A DNA stretch of 44,561 nt, from positions 1 to 44,561 of the forward strand of contig JAWXBN010000060.1 of assembly GCA_034440155.1 (NCBI GenBank). The letters are read 5' to 3'. The notes beneath the pieces are model-generated. The model made no database searches and was not told where the DNA came from. It saw nothing but the letters and a program-made list of their open reading frames with translations. Positions 26,880-35,700 of the stretch are shown here, piece after piece; the first letter of the stretch is position 1; each line of letters opens with the position of its first letter. This DNA is from Verrucomicrobiota bacterium (GTDB lineage: Bacteria; Verrucomicrobiota; Verrucomicrobiia; JAWXBN01). Position numbers and translations under genes: made by a program.

Positions 26880-27303
26880 ACCATCAATATTGTCCAGATG
26901 GATGCTATGGTAAACCTTTCAGGCCGAACCCCGCAAGGATCTTGCACGTCTGGTCAACGACGATTAAAAGTGAGCACTGACGACAATTAAAAGTGACCAG
27001 TGGATGACCTGTGGTCCCGTCGGTAAAACCTGCGCTTGCAAAAAAGGCATCACCATCCCCGTCCACAATATCACTGTGGTCAGATATTTCCTGAAAGAGG
27101 ATAAGTGTTTGTCTAATCTCAACATCCTCGGGTGATTTAAAAGAACTTATCCTCCCTCGGAAAGGAATTTGCTCGGGGCTTTCCAATGCGATTTTCTTCC
27201 AAAGCCCTTTTACACGTCCTTAACAATTTTGTTGTTGGTAAACATAATCGTTTAACAGGGGGGAGGGGAGATTTGAGGGGTGAAAGAGGGAAGGTGTAAA
27301 CTC
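26880..27303. other. Gene-poor stretch with repeat debris
   Basis: About 420 bases without a credible gene. An open minus-strand frame at 26905-27186 runs through two tandem repeat copies and shows no recognisable fold, so it is not called. The main structure is the repeat pair at 26957-26999. An A/G-rich stretch (GGGGGGAGGGGAG-like, about 27258-27272) precedes the small secreted frame at 27304. Confidence 0.5.
26957..26999. repeat. Two tandem 20-base repeats, possible IS21-type end remnant
   Basis: ACGACGATTAAAAGTGAGCA (26957-26976) and ACGACAATTAAAAGTGACCA (26980-26999) differ at two positions and lie 23 bases apart. Spaced repeats with a TTAAAAGTGA core recall the multiple terminal repeats of IS21-family elements. 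No istA or istB gene is present, so at most this is a relic. The IS assignment is from memory of the family. Confidence 0.4.
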
Positions 27304-27540
27304 ATGAAAAACTTTTTTATTCTTATACTGGTGACCTGTTTTACTTCGGTTTTATGTGCGGGGGAAGTCAATCTCCTCAAAAATCCGGGGCTAGATTTAT
27401 TGGAGGATAATCCGAAACAGGCGGAGGGCGTCCCGGCCCGCGGGGTTAAGCAAATTGCTTTTTTTCTGGAAGGAAAAGATAATTCCGGGTTGATTTCGAA
27501 ATGTTTTCGGGGCAAATTGTTTCGAGTCATACAAGTGTGA
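27304..27540 (+). pseudogene. Short secreted-protein fragment with signal peptide
   Basis: 78 aa with a good signal peptide (MKNFFILILVTCFTSVLCAG) preceded by AGGGAAGG. It continues EVNLLKNPGLDLLEDNPKQA, the usual beginning of secreted carbohydrate-binding-like modules (NLLKNxGFE type). The expected module does not follow: after about residue 45 the sequence looks unrelated and stops. It is probably the 5' remnant of a larger secreted protein cut by deletion or frameshift. A genuine small secreted protein is the alternative. Confidence 0.45.
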
Positions 27541-27584
27541 ATCACAATTTCCCGGAGTAAACTAACCTTAACTTTCTTATCCTT

Positions 27585-28271
27585 ATGAAAACCCTCGTAA
27601 TCGATGTCGGTGGTACTCATGTCAAAGCGCTTGCAACTGGGAGGAGGGGGCCGATTAAGATACCTTCCGGCCCTAAAATGACTGCCCAAAAAATGGTCAC
27701 TGAAATCATGAATGCCACCGCTGACTGGAAATATGATGTTGTCTCGATCGGTTACCCGGGCCCGGTGGTGCAGGGGTTACCGCTGAAGGAGCCGCATAAC
27801 CTCGCCAAAGGCTGGGTCGGGTTTAACTATAAAAGTGCTTTTGGGCGCCCGGTCAAAATCATTAATGATGCGGCCATGCAAGCCCTCGGCAGTTACCAGG
27901 GTGGACGGATGCTTTTCTTAGGGTTAGGCACCGGGCTGGGGTCGGCTTTGATTGTGGAAGGGGTTCTTGAACCGATGGAGTTAGCCCATTTGCCCTACCG
28001 CAATGACAGGACATACGAGGAGTTTTTGGGTGTGCCTGCCCTAGAGAAGGATGGCAAAAAGAAATGGCTCAAACACCTTGCCGAAATCGTGACTATTCTG
28101 AAAAATGCATTCCAAGCTGATTACATCGTCCTCGGGGGAGGTAATGCGAGGCTGGTGGAAAAAATCCCCGATGGAGCCCGGTTGGGCGGGAATGAAAATG
28201 CTTTTCTAGGCGGATTCCGCCTATGGATGAAAGCTTACAACCGTCCAAGCACCCACCGATTCACCCATTAA
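27585..28271 (+). CDS. ppgK: Polyphosphate glucokinase, ROK family
   Basis: ROK-family sugar kinase of 228 aa that phosphorylates glucose with polyphosphate (some members also with ATP). Phosphate-binding motif VIDVGGTHVKALATG at the N-terminus, GYPGPVVQG, the catalytic region IINDAAMQALGSYQGGRML and the second phosphate loop LGLGTGLGSALI are present. The C-terminal YIVLGGGNARLVEKIP is typical of PpgK-like proteins, which lack the zinc cluster of ordinary ROK kinases. It is shorter than actinobacterial PpgK (about 260 aa). Its product would feed the G6PD encoded 4 kb away. Donor preference cannot be read directly. Confidence 0.85.
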   Translation: MKTLVIDVGGTHVKALATGRRGPIKIPSGPKMTAQKMVTEIMNATADWKYDVVSIGYPGPVVQGLPLKEPHNLAKGWVGFNYKSAFGRPVKIINDAAMQALGSYQGGRMLFLGLGTGLGSALIVEGVLEPMELAHLPYRNDRTYEEFLGVPALEKDGKKKWLKHLAEIVTILKNAFQADYIVLGGGNARLVEKIPDGARLGGNENAFLGGFRLWMKAYNRPSTHRFTH

Positions 28272-28310
28272 ACAATGGCTCATGCGGGGGTGGGGAAAAA
28301 TAGGCTTTTT

Positions 28311-30212
28311 CTACTTGTCGGGATGGAGGTGTTTGGCGAGGAATCTCTCCATCGTGGCGTAGAACTCCATACGATTTTCTTCATTATGGAAACCGTGTCC
28401 TTCATCGTCCTTCACGAGGTACTCGACTTCGACGCCCCGTTTGCGGAGGGCCTCGACGATCTGGTTTGATTCCGCGATATTTACACGGGGATCTTTGGCA
28501 CCTTGGACAACGAGGAGGGGGGCTTTGATTTTATCCGCGTGGAAAACCGGGGAGGCGGCCTTTAGCATATCGGTTTCCTTCTCGGGATGGCCGACTTGTT
28601 CATACATCATTTCCAGATAAGGTTTCCAGTAGGGGGGGATAGTTTTCATGAAGGTGAGGAGATTCGAGACACCCACATAATCGACACCGCAGGCATAAAG
28701 ATCAGGGGTGAAAGCCAGTCCGGCGAGAACCGCATATCCGCCGTAGCTACCCCCGTAAATACCGACTCTTTTAGGGTCAGCGATACCTTGATCGATGAGC
28801 CAATGCACGCCGTCAGTGACGTCGTCCTGCATTTTTAGGCCCCATTGTTTGAATGAGGCTTCCCAGAATTTCCGGCCATAACCTGTCGAGCCCCGGAAAT
28901 TAACCTGAAAAATGGCGTAACCCCGGTTGGCGAGGAATTGGACTTCGGGATTGTATCCCCAGCTATCCCGGTGCCAAGGGCCCCCGTGGGGATTTATCAC
29001 GACAGGGAGATTTTTTGCCGGGCGGCCTTTGGGCAGGGTTAAATAACCATGGATCGTGAGGCCGTCGCGGGATTTGTAAGAGACGGGTTTCATCTCGGTG
29101 AGGTCGGCGGGGTTCAGCCAAGGACAGGCATTAGCGAGCTCCTCGAGTTTATCGGTCTGGACGTTATAGAGGTAATAAATGCCGCGCAGTGTGTCACTGG
29201 TGGCCCGGACGATAAAAAGGTTTTCAGCATCATCGGTGCCGGTAATCTGGACTTCGACACCGGGGAGGAGGGTTTGTAGGCGGGTAAAGATTTTCTCAAT
29301 GACTGGGTCGAGGAATTTGCGGTTCACCTTTTCTTTTTCGAAGGTGATCGTCGTGAGTACCTTGCGTTTACGGGAATAATGCAGGCTCTCGACATCCACG
29401 TCGGGGTCTTCATAAAGGACTTCGAGCTCTTTACCGGTGGCCGGATCGATTTTGACTATGGCGGATTTATCACGCCCGAGATTTGAGGCCGCATAAACGA
29501 ATTGGTTATCAAAGGTGAAAAACTGGGGGGAAATGCCCTCGCGGAAATTCGTCGTCAGGACGGTTTTGAAAGGTGCCTTTTCATTAGGGCGGTAGAGTAA
29601 ACTGGTATTGACCCCGTCGGTGGTGGTCGCCATCCGGATTTTTCCTTCATGGTCGGTGATCCAATTGCCGATATTACCCGGATTTTCCGCGACCATATTC
29701 ATCTTGCCCGACTGGATATCCAGCCGGTAAACGTCGAAGACTTCGGGGTTACGTTTATTCATCCCGATCAAGACATCGGTGTCACTAATATCCTCGAGGT
29801 TATCCACCATGCCAGCGCGGACTTTATCGAAAGGAGTGAGGTCTTTGGCCCCTGAGCCGTCAGGATTCGCCGAAAAAAGATGGAAATTCTCGTCACCGCC
29901 GAAATCGCGGGAATAAATGATCCGATCCCCTTTCCAGAAATAGGAGGATATATCCCGGTCTTTGAGGTCGGTGACACGGGTCGCCTCGCCCCCGGAGGTT
30001 TTCCGGACAAAAACATTCATCCGGTTTTCCCAAGGTGCGAGATAAGAGATGTATTGACCGCTTGGGGAGATTTGGAAAGCGGCTTTTTCGGGGTTACGGA
30101 AAAAATCTTTAAGCGGGATCATAGGCGGTTTTGGGGTGGTATTTTTCTGGGGGGAACAGGCCGTGGCGGCCAGTAAAAGGCTGAAGCAGGTGATGAGATT
30201 GCGTAAATGCAT
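28311..30212 (-). CDS. S9-family prolyl oligopeptidase-like lipoprotein
   Basis: Serine peptidase of 633 aa, family S9 (acylaminoacyl-peptidase-like). The chain starts with a lipoprotein signal (LITCFSLLLAATACSPQ, cysteine at residue 19). A beta-propeller covers about residues 40-370, and an alpha/beta hydrolase domain follows. The catalytic triad is readable: S489 in GIYGGSYGGYA, D574 in QGAKDPRV, H606 in DDEGHGF. I chose ATG 30212 because it places the lipobox correctly; a start 19 codons upstream would overlap the HAD gene. Likely a periplasmic or envelope peptidase; its substrate is unknown. Confidence 0.9.
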   Translation of the reverse strand: MHLRNLITCFSLLLAATACSPQKNTTPKPPMIPLKDFFRNPEKAAFQISPSGQYISYLAPWENRMNVFVRKTSGGEATRVTDLKDRDISSYFWKGDRIIYSRDFGGDENFHLFSANPDGSGAKDLTPFDKVRAGMVDNLEDISDTDVLIGMNKRNPEVFDVYRLDIQSGKMNMVAENPGNIGNWITDHEGKIRMATTTDGVNTSLLYRPNEKAPFKTVLTTNFREGISPQFFTFDNQFVYAASNLGRDKSAIVKIDPATGKELEVLYEDPDVDVESLHYSRKRKVLTTITFEKEKVNRKFLDPVIEKIFTRLQTLLPGVEVQITGTDDAENLFIVRATSDTLRGIYYLYNVQTDKLEELANACPWLNPADLTEMKPVSYKSRDGLTIHGYLTLPKGRPAKNLPVVINPHGGPWHRDSWGYNPEVQFLANRGYAIFQVNFRGSTGYGRKFWEASFKQWGLKMQDDVTDGVHWLIDQGIADPKRVGIYGGSYGGYAVLAGLAFTPDLYACGVDYVGVSNLLTFMKTIPPYWKPYLEMMYEQVGHPEKETDMLKAASPVFHADKIKAPLLVVQGAKDPRVNIAESNQIVEALRKRGVEVEYLVKDDEGHGFHNEENRMEFYATMERFLAKHLHPDK

Positions 30213-30256
30213 AGAGGAACGGATTTTAACACACGACCCAAGGGCAAGTTGCTCTC

Positions 30257-30922
30257 CTATTTTTCCCAATCCCGGATCACGGCGAGTATTTCTGTGGGGC
30301 TATCGACGAGGAGGTCAAAGGTGGGAATACAGTTTGTTTCCAGTTCCTTGCGGGAATGAATACCCCAAGTCACCCCGATACTGCGCATCCCGGCATTTTT
30401 GGCGGTTAATGCATCGACAGGACTGTCCCCGATATAGACGGATTCAGTAGTGCCGGGTGAGGCGGCCTTGGTGAGTCCCCGGGGATCGGGTTTCGGGGCG
30501 GGCATATCTTCTTCCCCGGTAATCGTCTCGAAATACGGGCCCAGACCGAGGTGATGGATGACTTTGCGGATCAGAGAGCCTTTGTTATTACTCAGGATAC
30601 ATTGTCGGAATTTAAGGGAGTTCATTTCCCGCAGCAGGGGTGTCACTCCTGCGTAGGGTCGGAAGAGGCCGGGTTCATTTTCCACCATGAGGTCGATGGT
30701 TTGATAAAACTCAGTAGCCATCTGCTCCGAGGTATCACCGTCATTGATCCCGGCGGCCATACCCATGCGCTGTGCAGTGGGCCATCTCATTTGCTCCACG
30801 ATCTGTGCGGGAGTCTGCGGGAGGACCCCGTATTTGTGCAGGACCACATTTGTCCCGTGGACGACGGTGGGTAGGGAATCCATCAATGTCCCGTCATAAT
30901 CGTAGATGAGTGTCGTAATCAT
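30257..30922 (-). CDS. HAD-superfamily phosphatase, phosphoglycolate phosphatase-like
   Basis: Haloacid dehalogenase-type hydrolase of 221 aa. Motif I IYDYDGTLMDS (nucleophile Asp and following Asp), motif II ILSNNKGSLIRKVI, and motif III/IV VYIGDSPVDALTAKNAG are present, with a helical C1 cap between I and II. This layout is shared by Gph phosphoglycolate phosphatases, PpaX and beta-phosphoglucomutases; the substrate is uncertain. ATG 30922 is preceded by AGGGGG at suitable spacing, which decides this start over one ten codons upstream. It precedes the S9 peptidase by 44 bases on the same strand. Confidence 0.87.
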   Translation of the reverse strand: MITTLIYDYDGTLMDSLPTVVHGTNVVLHKYGVLPQTPAQIVEQMRWPTAQRMGMAAGINDGDTSEQMATEFYQTIDLMVENEPGLFRPYAGVTPLLREMNSLKFRQCILSNNKGSLIRKVIHHLGLGPYFETITGEEDMPAPKPDPRGLTKAASPGTTESVYIGDSPVDALTAKNAGMRSIGVTWGIHSRKELETNCIPTFDLLVDSPTEILAVIRDWEK

Positions 30923-31025
30923 GATGCCCCCTAAAAAAATAGTTTCCCTCAAGACTCGACTTTATCGTGGGAAGGAATGATTTCAATGGTATTTAAACCG
31001 TTTTTACGCCTATGATCTGGGGCTT

Positions 31026-31877
31026 ATGGCGATCATTGGAAAATGGAATAAACTCAGAGTGCTCCGTGACACTTCTCCCGGTATGTATTTAGATGACGGT
31101 CATGGCGGGGATATCCTGCTGCCCGGAAAATATATCCCGCGCGATTTGCGTGAAGGTGATGACATCGATGTCTTTGTTTATCTCGACTCAGAGGATCGCC
31201 TGGTCGCGACCACCGAGAAACCATTTGCCACAGTCGGGGAATTTGCCGCCCTGCGAGTGGCGGGGATTAACCGCAATATCGGTGCGTTTTTGGAATGGGG
31301 TTTGCCCAAGGATTTGCTCTTACCCTTTCGCGAACAGCTCGGCCCGCTCCGTGAAGGGCAGACCGTCGTCGTCTATATCTATCAAGATATCCAATCCTCC
31401 CGCTTGGTCGGGACGATGCGCCTAAAAAAGCATCTCAGCCAGACCCCGCCCCCTTATACACAAGGCCAGGCGGTTAACCTCTTGGTGACGAACCCGACCC
31501 CGCTTGGATACAGTGCGATTATCGAGAATCAATACACGGGGTTACTTTTTAACGACCATTTGTCCGGCCCTCTCAAAGTCGGGCAGAAACTCAAAGGATT
31601 TATCCAGTCCGTGCGGCCTGACGGGAAAGTCGATCTCCGGCTCGATGAATCCGGCTACCAGAAAGTCATGCCCCTGCGTGATTTGATCCTCCTCGCCCTC
31701 AAGAGGAACCGCGGGCGTTTGGAGCTGGATGATAAAACCCCACCGGAAGACATCCGGGAACGTTTCGGTGTCAGTAAAAAAACTTTCAAACAAGCCCTCG
31801 GTGCCCTTTACAAGGAGCGCATCATTATTTTTGAAAACCAAGGTATCCGCCTGCTGGATCAGGATAGTAAAAAATAA
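31026..31877 (+). CDS. CvfB/YitL-like S1 RNA-binding protein
   Basis: 283 aa. Tandem S1-like beta barrels: the first at about residues 5-65 (MYLDDGHGGDILLPGKYIPR), the second at about 70-135 (GAFLEWGLPKDLLLPFREQL), a third at about 145-210 (GYSAIIENQYTGLLFNDHLS), then a C-terminal winged helix (IRERFGVSKKTFKQALGALY). This is the CvfB architecture, a conserved RNA-binding regulator in Firmicutes and others. It stands alone, with a divergent HAD gene upstream and a converging G6PD gene downstream. The target RNA is unknown. Confidence 0.88.
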   Translation: MAIIGKWNKLRVLRDTSPGMYLDDGHGGDILLPGKYIPRDLREGDDIDVFVYLDSEDRLVATTEKPFATVGEFAALRVAGINRNIGAFLEWGLPKDLLLPFREQLGPLREGQTVVVYIYQDIQSSRLVGTMRLKKHLSQTPPPYTQGQAVNLLVTNPTPLGYSAIIENQYTGLLFNDHLSGPLKVGQKLKGFIQSVRPDGKVDLRLDESGYQKVMPLRDLILLALKRNRGRLELDDKTPPEDIRERFGVSKKTFKQALGALYKERIIIFENQGIRLLDQDSKK

Positions 31878-31934
31878 CGAGGGACTTTTGGCCCCCCCCC
31901 CTTCCAGAATGTGCCCATACACACGATTTGCCTA

Positions 31935-33314
31935 CTAACAAGCGGGTTTGGCAGGGTTATCCCAACCGCCCGGGGGCATGATATGCCCGCCTTCCGTAGG
32001 GCCCCATGTGCCGGGTTCATAAGGATGAACCGCGGTGTTTGCTTTTAATGCCGGGTCCACAATGCGCCAGGCCTCCTCGACATAATCTTCACGAGCAAAA
32101 AGGGTCGCGTCCCCTGCGATGGCCTCTCCCAAGACACGCTCATAAGCATCTTCTTCTTCGGCTGTCGGGTGGTGGTTTTGGATGATTTCGGTGTATTCAC
32201 TGGCTTTGTCTTTCAGGGGATTCAGGATATTCATCCCGAAAGCGATAATCACATCCGGGCTGATACGGAAACGTACGATATTGGGTTTGAGGTTAAAGCC
32301 ATGGTACATACTGGGGGCTTGGTGGAGGGTGACGACGATTTCCGTGCAGGTCACAGGAAGACATTTCCCGGCCCGGATATAAAAAGGAACCCCGTGCCAA
32401 CGCCAAGAATCGATATTCAGCCGCATCGCGCCAAATGTTTCCGTTGTCGAGTCGGCGGCGACCCCGGGCTCTTGGAGGTAACCGTTAAATTGGCCACGGA
32501 GGATGTCTTGGGGGCCGAGGGATTTAATGGCTTTTAGGACTTTGACTTTTTCATCACGGATGGACTCACTGTCGTCGCGTACTGGGGGTTCCATCGCGAT
32601 ATTGGCCATGAGCTGGAACATGTGGTTTTGGATCACGTCCTTGATCGTGCCGGTCCGGTCGTAGAAAGCGCCCCGGCCTTGCACGCCGAAATCCTCGGCC
32701 ATGGTGATTTGGACACTCTTGATATGTTCGCGGTTCCAGAAAGATTCCATCAAGGTATTAGCAAAACGGCAGAAGACCATATTCTGGACGGGCCCCTTGC
32801 CGAGGTAATGGTCGATGCGGAAGATGTCTTGTTCCTCAAAATTACCCAAGAGAGTTTTATTGAGTTCACGCGCCGAGGCGAGATCAGTGCCGAAAGGTTT
32901 TTCGACAATCACACGGGCTCCTTTTGGGGCACAGCCCGATTTACCCAGCTGCTCGACGACCGTTGCGAAAAGTACCGGGGGAATAGCGAGGTAATGCGCG
33001 GGCCGGGATGATTTACCCAGCGCAGCGCGTAAAGTCTGGAATGTAGCGGGATCATTATAGTCCCCGTCCACATAACCCAGGAGGGAGGAGAGTTTTGCAA
33101 AGGCTGCCGGGTCGAGGCCCCCGTGTTTTTCGAGGCTGTCTTTTGCCCGAGCTTTGAGCTGGTCGAGATCCCATCCGGCCTTGGCGACACCGATGACCGG
33201 GATATTCAGGTGTCCCCGTTTGACCATGGCTTGGAGAGAGGGGAATATTTTTTTATAAGCCAAGTCACCAGTGGCACCGAAGAAGACAAGAGCATCGGAG
33301 GATATGAGGGGCAT
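31935..33314 (-). CDS. zwf: Glucose-6-phosphate 1-dehydrogenase
   Basis: NADP(+)-linked first enzyme of the oxidative pentose phosphate route, 459 aa. Dinucleotide-binding VFFGATGDLAYKKIFPSL at the N-terminus, VIVEKPFGTDLASA, and the catalytic RIDHYLGKGPVQNMVFCR with the substrate-binding His-Tyr and Lys are present. The usual KE after GKG-type residues is replaced by KG, a mild deviation. The C-terminus WGPTEGGHIMPPGGWDNP is family-like. ATG 33314 gives the standard N-terminus; an upstream start would add 32 unconserved residues. Converges on the CvfB gene across a C10 tract. Confidence 0.94.
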   Translation of the reverse strand: MPLISSDALVFFGATGDLAYKKIFPSLQAMVKRGHLNIPVIGVAKAGWDLDQLKARAKDSLEKHGGLDPAAFAKLSSLLGYVDGDYNDPATFQTLRAALGKSSRPAHYLAIPPVLFATVVEQLGKSGCAPKGARVIVEKPFGTDLASARELNKTLLGNFEEQDIFRIDHYLGKGPVQNMVFCRFANTLMESFWNREHIKSVQITMAEDFGVQGRGAFYDRTGTIKDVIQNHMFQLMANIAMEPPVRDDSESIRDEKVKVLKAIKSLGPQDILRGQFNGYLQEPGVAADSTTETFGAMRLNIDSWRWHGVPFYIRAGKCLPVTCTEIVVTLHQAPSMYHGFNLKPNIVRFRISPDVIIAFGMNILNPLKDKASEYTEIIQNHHPTAEEEDAYERVLGEAIAGDATLFAREDYVEEAWRIVDPALKANTAVHPYEPGTWGPTEGGHIMPPGGWDNPAKPAC

Positions 33315-33568
33315 AAAGAAGGCCTTTGGAATAGGGTTAGTTAGATTGATTTTAATGTGATTCGGACGGAATTTGTATTTGATGATCGCCGAGGAGTTTT
33401 TTGATGTCAATTTATTTTGGTGTTACGTTTCAATTATCCGGTCGATGCATCACCGGAGGATCGTGATGGCTTATGAATCAGGAAATATTTCGGGTTCATC
33501 GTCGAAGCGGACAGGGCAGGTAAATTTTTTGCCCGAGTAGGATGGAGTGAGTAAAAAAGCGAGATGAG

Positions 33569-33832
33569 TCAATTCCAACGCAGTGACTGGGGCACCGTTG
33601 CCTCTAGCGGGTTTTCGCCCATGATTTTCCCGTAAACTCCTTTTTGAACGGCGAGAGAGGCAACGGCCTGTCCTAATAAACGTGGGGTCAGCGCAATGTC
33701 GTTAGACAGGTCACGGGCAAGGCGTTTGTCCCGTGCTGTCAGGACATGGCCCAGCCGCTTTCGTATGATGATACGTCCGGCAATGAGTGCTTTTACCCAA
33801 GATGAATCCCTGTGGTCAGACGTGACTATCAT
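33569..33832 (-). CDS. Hypothetical 87-aa protein
   Basis: An open frame in a 700-base stretch (33315-34011) otherwise without genes. Composition is basic in the middle (IAGRIIIRKRLGHVLTARDK) and helical in prediction by eye, with no signal peptide or membrane helix. No family was recognised. No ribosome binding site is apparent before ATG 33832. Codon choice is compatible with coding, but a decayed gene or chance frame is possible. The surrounding sequence contains one copy of the GCAAATTGC motif at 33888-33896 and no other clear feature. Confidence 0.3.
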   Translation of the reverse strand: MIVTSDHRDSSWVKALIAGRIIIRKRLGHVLTARDKRLARDLSNDIALTPRLLGQAVASLAVQKGVYGKIMGENPLEATVPQSLRWN

Positions 33833-34011
33833 TTATCAACACAGCCCATCAAAGACCAGTAGATTCCGTGTCAACTGGTTCAACCGCGCAAATTGCGCGG
33901 AGGAATGTTTGGATGAGGCGGCATGTCTTGGGCGGACAGGCTGGGAGCTTGTCGAGGATTCTTGAAAATTCCCACTGGCAAGTTGCAGGCGGTGTGGTTT
34001 AATCGGGGGCA

Positions 34012-35412
34012 ATGGAAATTATTGTCGGCATTATCGGGTTAGTGATAGGGGTGGTCATGACGTGGCTGATCCTGCGGGGACGCACACAAACCGCACTGGC
34101 CGAGGCCTCGTCGGCTTTACAGGCGCAAATCGCTACACTGGCCGCCCAGCTCCAGGAACGCGCCGCACAAATCGCCCGGGATCAAGAGCAATTTGCCGGG
34201 GAGAAACAAGCTCATTCCCGGACAGCTGCGCGACTTGCTCAAACCCAAGTGGAAATAGGACAGCTCACGATCCAGCTCGAAAATGAACGGCAACGTTCCA
34301 CCGGCCAAATCGCCCTGCTTAATGAGGCCCAGACGAAATTATCCGATGCATTTAAGGCGCTTTCCTCGGAGGCCCTCCAGAAAAACAACCAGTCATTTCT
34401 CGACCTTGCCAAGCAGACGATGGAGTCCTTCCGAGAATCCGCCAAGGGCGACCTCGAAAAACGGCAGGAAGCCATTGTCCAGATGATTACCCCTGTGCGG
34501 GAGACCTTATCGAAATTTGATGAAAAAATCCAATCCCTCGAAAAAGACCGTGTCGGGGCTTACGAAGGACTGCGCCAGCAGGTCGCCCAATTAGCTGATA
34601 CACAGACCAAGCTCCATGAGCAAACGGGCAATCTCGTGACCGCTTTGCGGAAACCCGATGTGCGCGGGCGCTGGGGCGAGCTCCAGCTTAAACGTGTCGT
34701 CGAGGTCGCGGGCATGGTCGAATACTGCGATTTCCAGACCCAGGAAAATGTGAATACCGAGGAGGGCCGACTCCGGCCCGATATGATTGTGCGCTTGCCC
34801 AATGGCCGCAATATCATTGTGGATGCCAAAACCCCGTTGGCCGCTTATCTAGAGGCTGTCGAAGCCAAGGATGAACCCACCCGTTTGCTCAAACTGCGCG
34901 AGCATGTCGCCCAAATCCGCACACACATGCGCCAACTCGGGAGTAAATCCTATTATGAGCAATTTGCACCGACTCCGGAATTCGTCGTGCTTTTCTTACC
35001 CGGGGAGTCGTTTTTCAGTGCCGCCCTCGAGCAAGACCCCCAGTTACTGGAGTCCGGAGCCTTGGAGAGTAAAGTCATCCTTGCCACACCCACGACTTTG
35101 ATCGCCCTCTTGAAAGCGGTCCATTACGGTTGGCGCCAAGAGAAAATCGCCGAAAATGCCCGCCACATTTCCGAGCTGGGCAAAGAGCTTTACTCCCGCA
35201 TCGGCACCCTCACAAAACATTTTGCCGACGTGGGCAAGGAGCTCGGCCAAGCTGTCGGCAAGTACAACGACGCGGTGGGTTCTCTCGAACGCAGCTATTA
35301 CCCCAGCGTCCGCAAGTTTAAGGAACTCGGCATTACCAAGGACGGCGAAGACGTTGCGGAACTCACTCAGATCGAGAAACACCCCAAACAGGTGCGTGAA
35401 GATTTATTGTAA
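34012..35412 (+). CDS. rmuC: RmuC family DNA recombination protein
   Basis: 466 aa. An N-terminal membrane anchor (IIVGIIGLVIGVVMTWLIL, residues 2-20) is followed by a long coiled coil (about 25-190). A nuclease-like RmuC domain follows at about 215-400: KPDVRGRWGELQLKRVVEVA, LPNGRNIIVDAKTPLAAYLE and FLPGESFFSAALEQDP. RmuC limits inversions at short inverted repeats in E. coli. GGGGG precedes the ATG. Transcribed alone; the next gene begins 288 bases later. Confidence 0.93.
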   Translation: MEIIVGIIGLVIGVVMTWLILRGRTQTALAEASSALQAQIATLAAQLQERAAQIARDQEQFAGEKQAHSRTAARLAQTQVEIGQLTIQLENERQRSTGQIALLNEAQTKLSDAFKALSSEALQKNNQSFLDLAKQTMESFRESAKGDLEKRQEAIVQMITPVRETLSKFDEKIQSLEKDRVGAYEGLRQQVAQLADTQTKLHEQTGNLVTALRKPDVRGRWGELQLKRVVEVAGMVEYCDFQTQENVNTEEGRLRPDMIVRLPNGRNIIVDAKTPLAAYLEAVEAKDEPTRLLKLREHVAQIRTHMRQLGSKSYYEQFAPTPEFVVLFLPGESFFSAALEQDPQLLESGALESKVILATPTTLIALLKAVHYGWRQEKIAENARHISELGKELYSRIGTLTKHFADVGKELGQAVGKYNDAVGSLERSYYPSVRKFKELGITKDGEDVAELTQIEKHPKQVREDLL

Positions 35413-35622
35413 TTGGCCATCAGGGTAGAGGAGTGACAGAATGAGTATAGTCATGGGCTGACAGAAGATATCAAGGGAACAAGGCCCCGAGAAAAATTAG
35501 AGAGATCAAAAAAAGAAGCCTCACCAGTAGGCTCAGGGGGTGGAAATGATAACGAATAATCAATCGTCTATAAAAAATTTTTAATTATAATAGCGCTGAA
35601 GCGATGATTTCGAATCTTTAAC

Positions 35623-35659
35623 GGTAAATATACCACCATTTACCCCGTTTAGATTGACA
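35623..35659 (+). promoter_or_regulatory. Inverted repeat and -35-like element upstream of the Rrf2 gene
   Basis: GGTAAAT (35623-35629) and ATTTACC (35638-35644) form a perfect seven-base inverted repeat with an eight-base spacer. TTGACA, a perfect -35 hexamer, follows at 35654-35659; the matching -10 is poor (TAACCT at the 17-base spacing). Rrf2 regulators often control their own promoter, so this is a candidate autoregulatory operator. It does not match the GACT-type palindrome in front of sufB. Confidence 0.4.
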
Positions 35660-35700
35660 TGGTTAATAGAGGGGTGTAACCTCATTTCGGAGTCAACCCT

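Noticed and set aside
26905-27186. 93-codon minus-strand frame
   Set aside because: It crosses the tandem repeat pair and its product has no recognisable fold; more likely chance.
31892-31901. C10 tract between the CvfB-like gene and zwf as a switch
   Set aside because: It lies between converging stop codons, so length change would not alter a reading frame; at most a sequencing risk.
35510-35545. Hairpin after rmuC (AGCCT/AGGCT) as terminator
   Set aside because: The stem is only about five base pairs and no T run follows on the plus strand.
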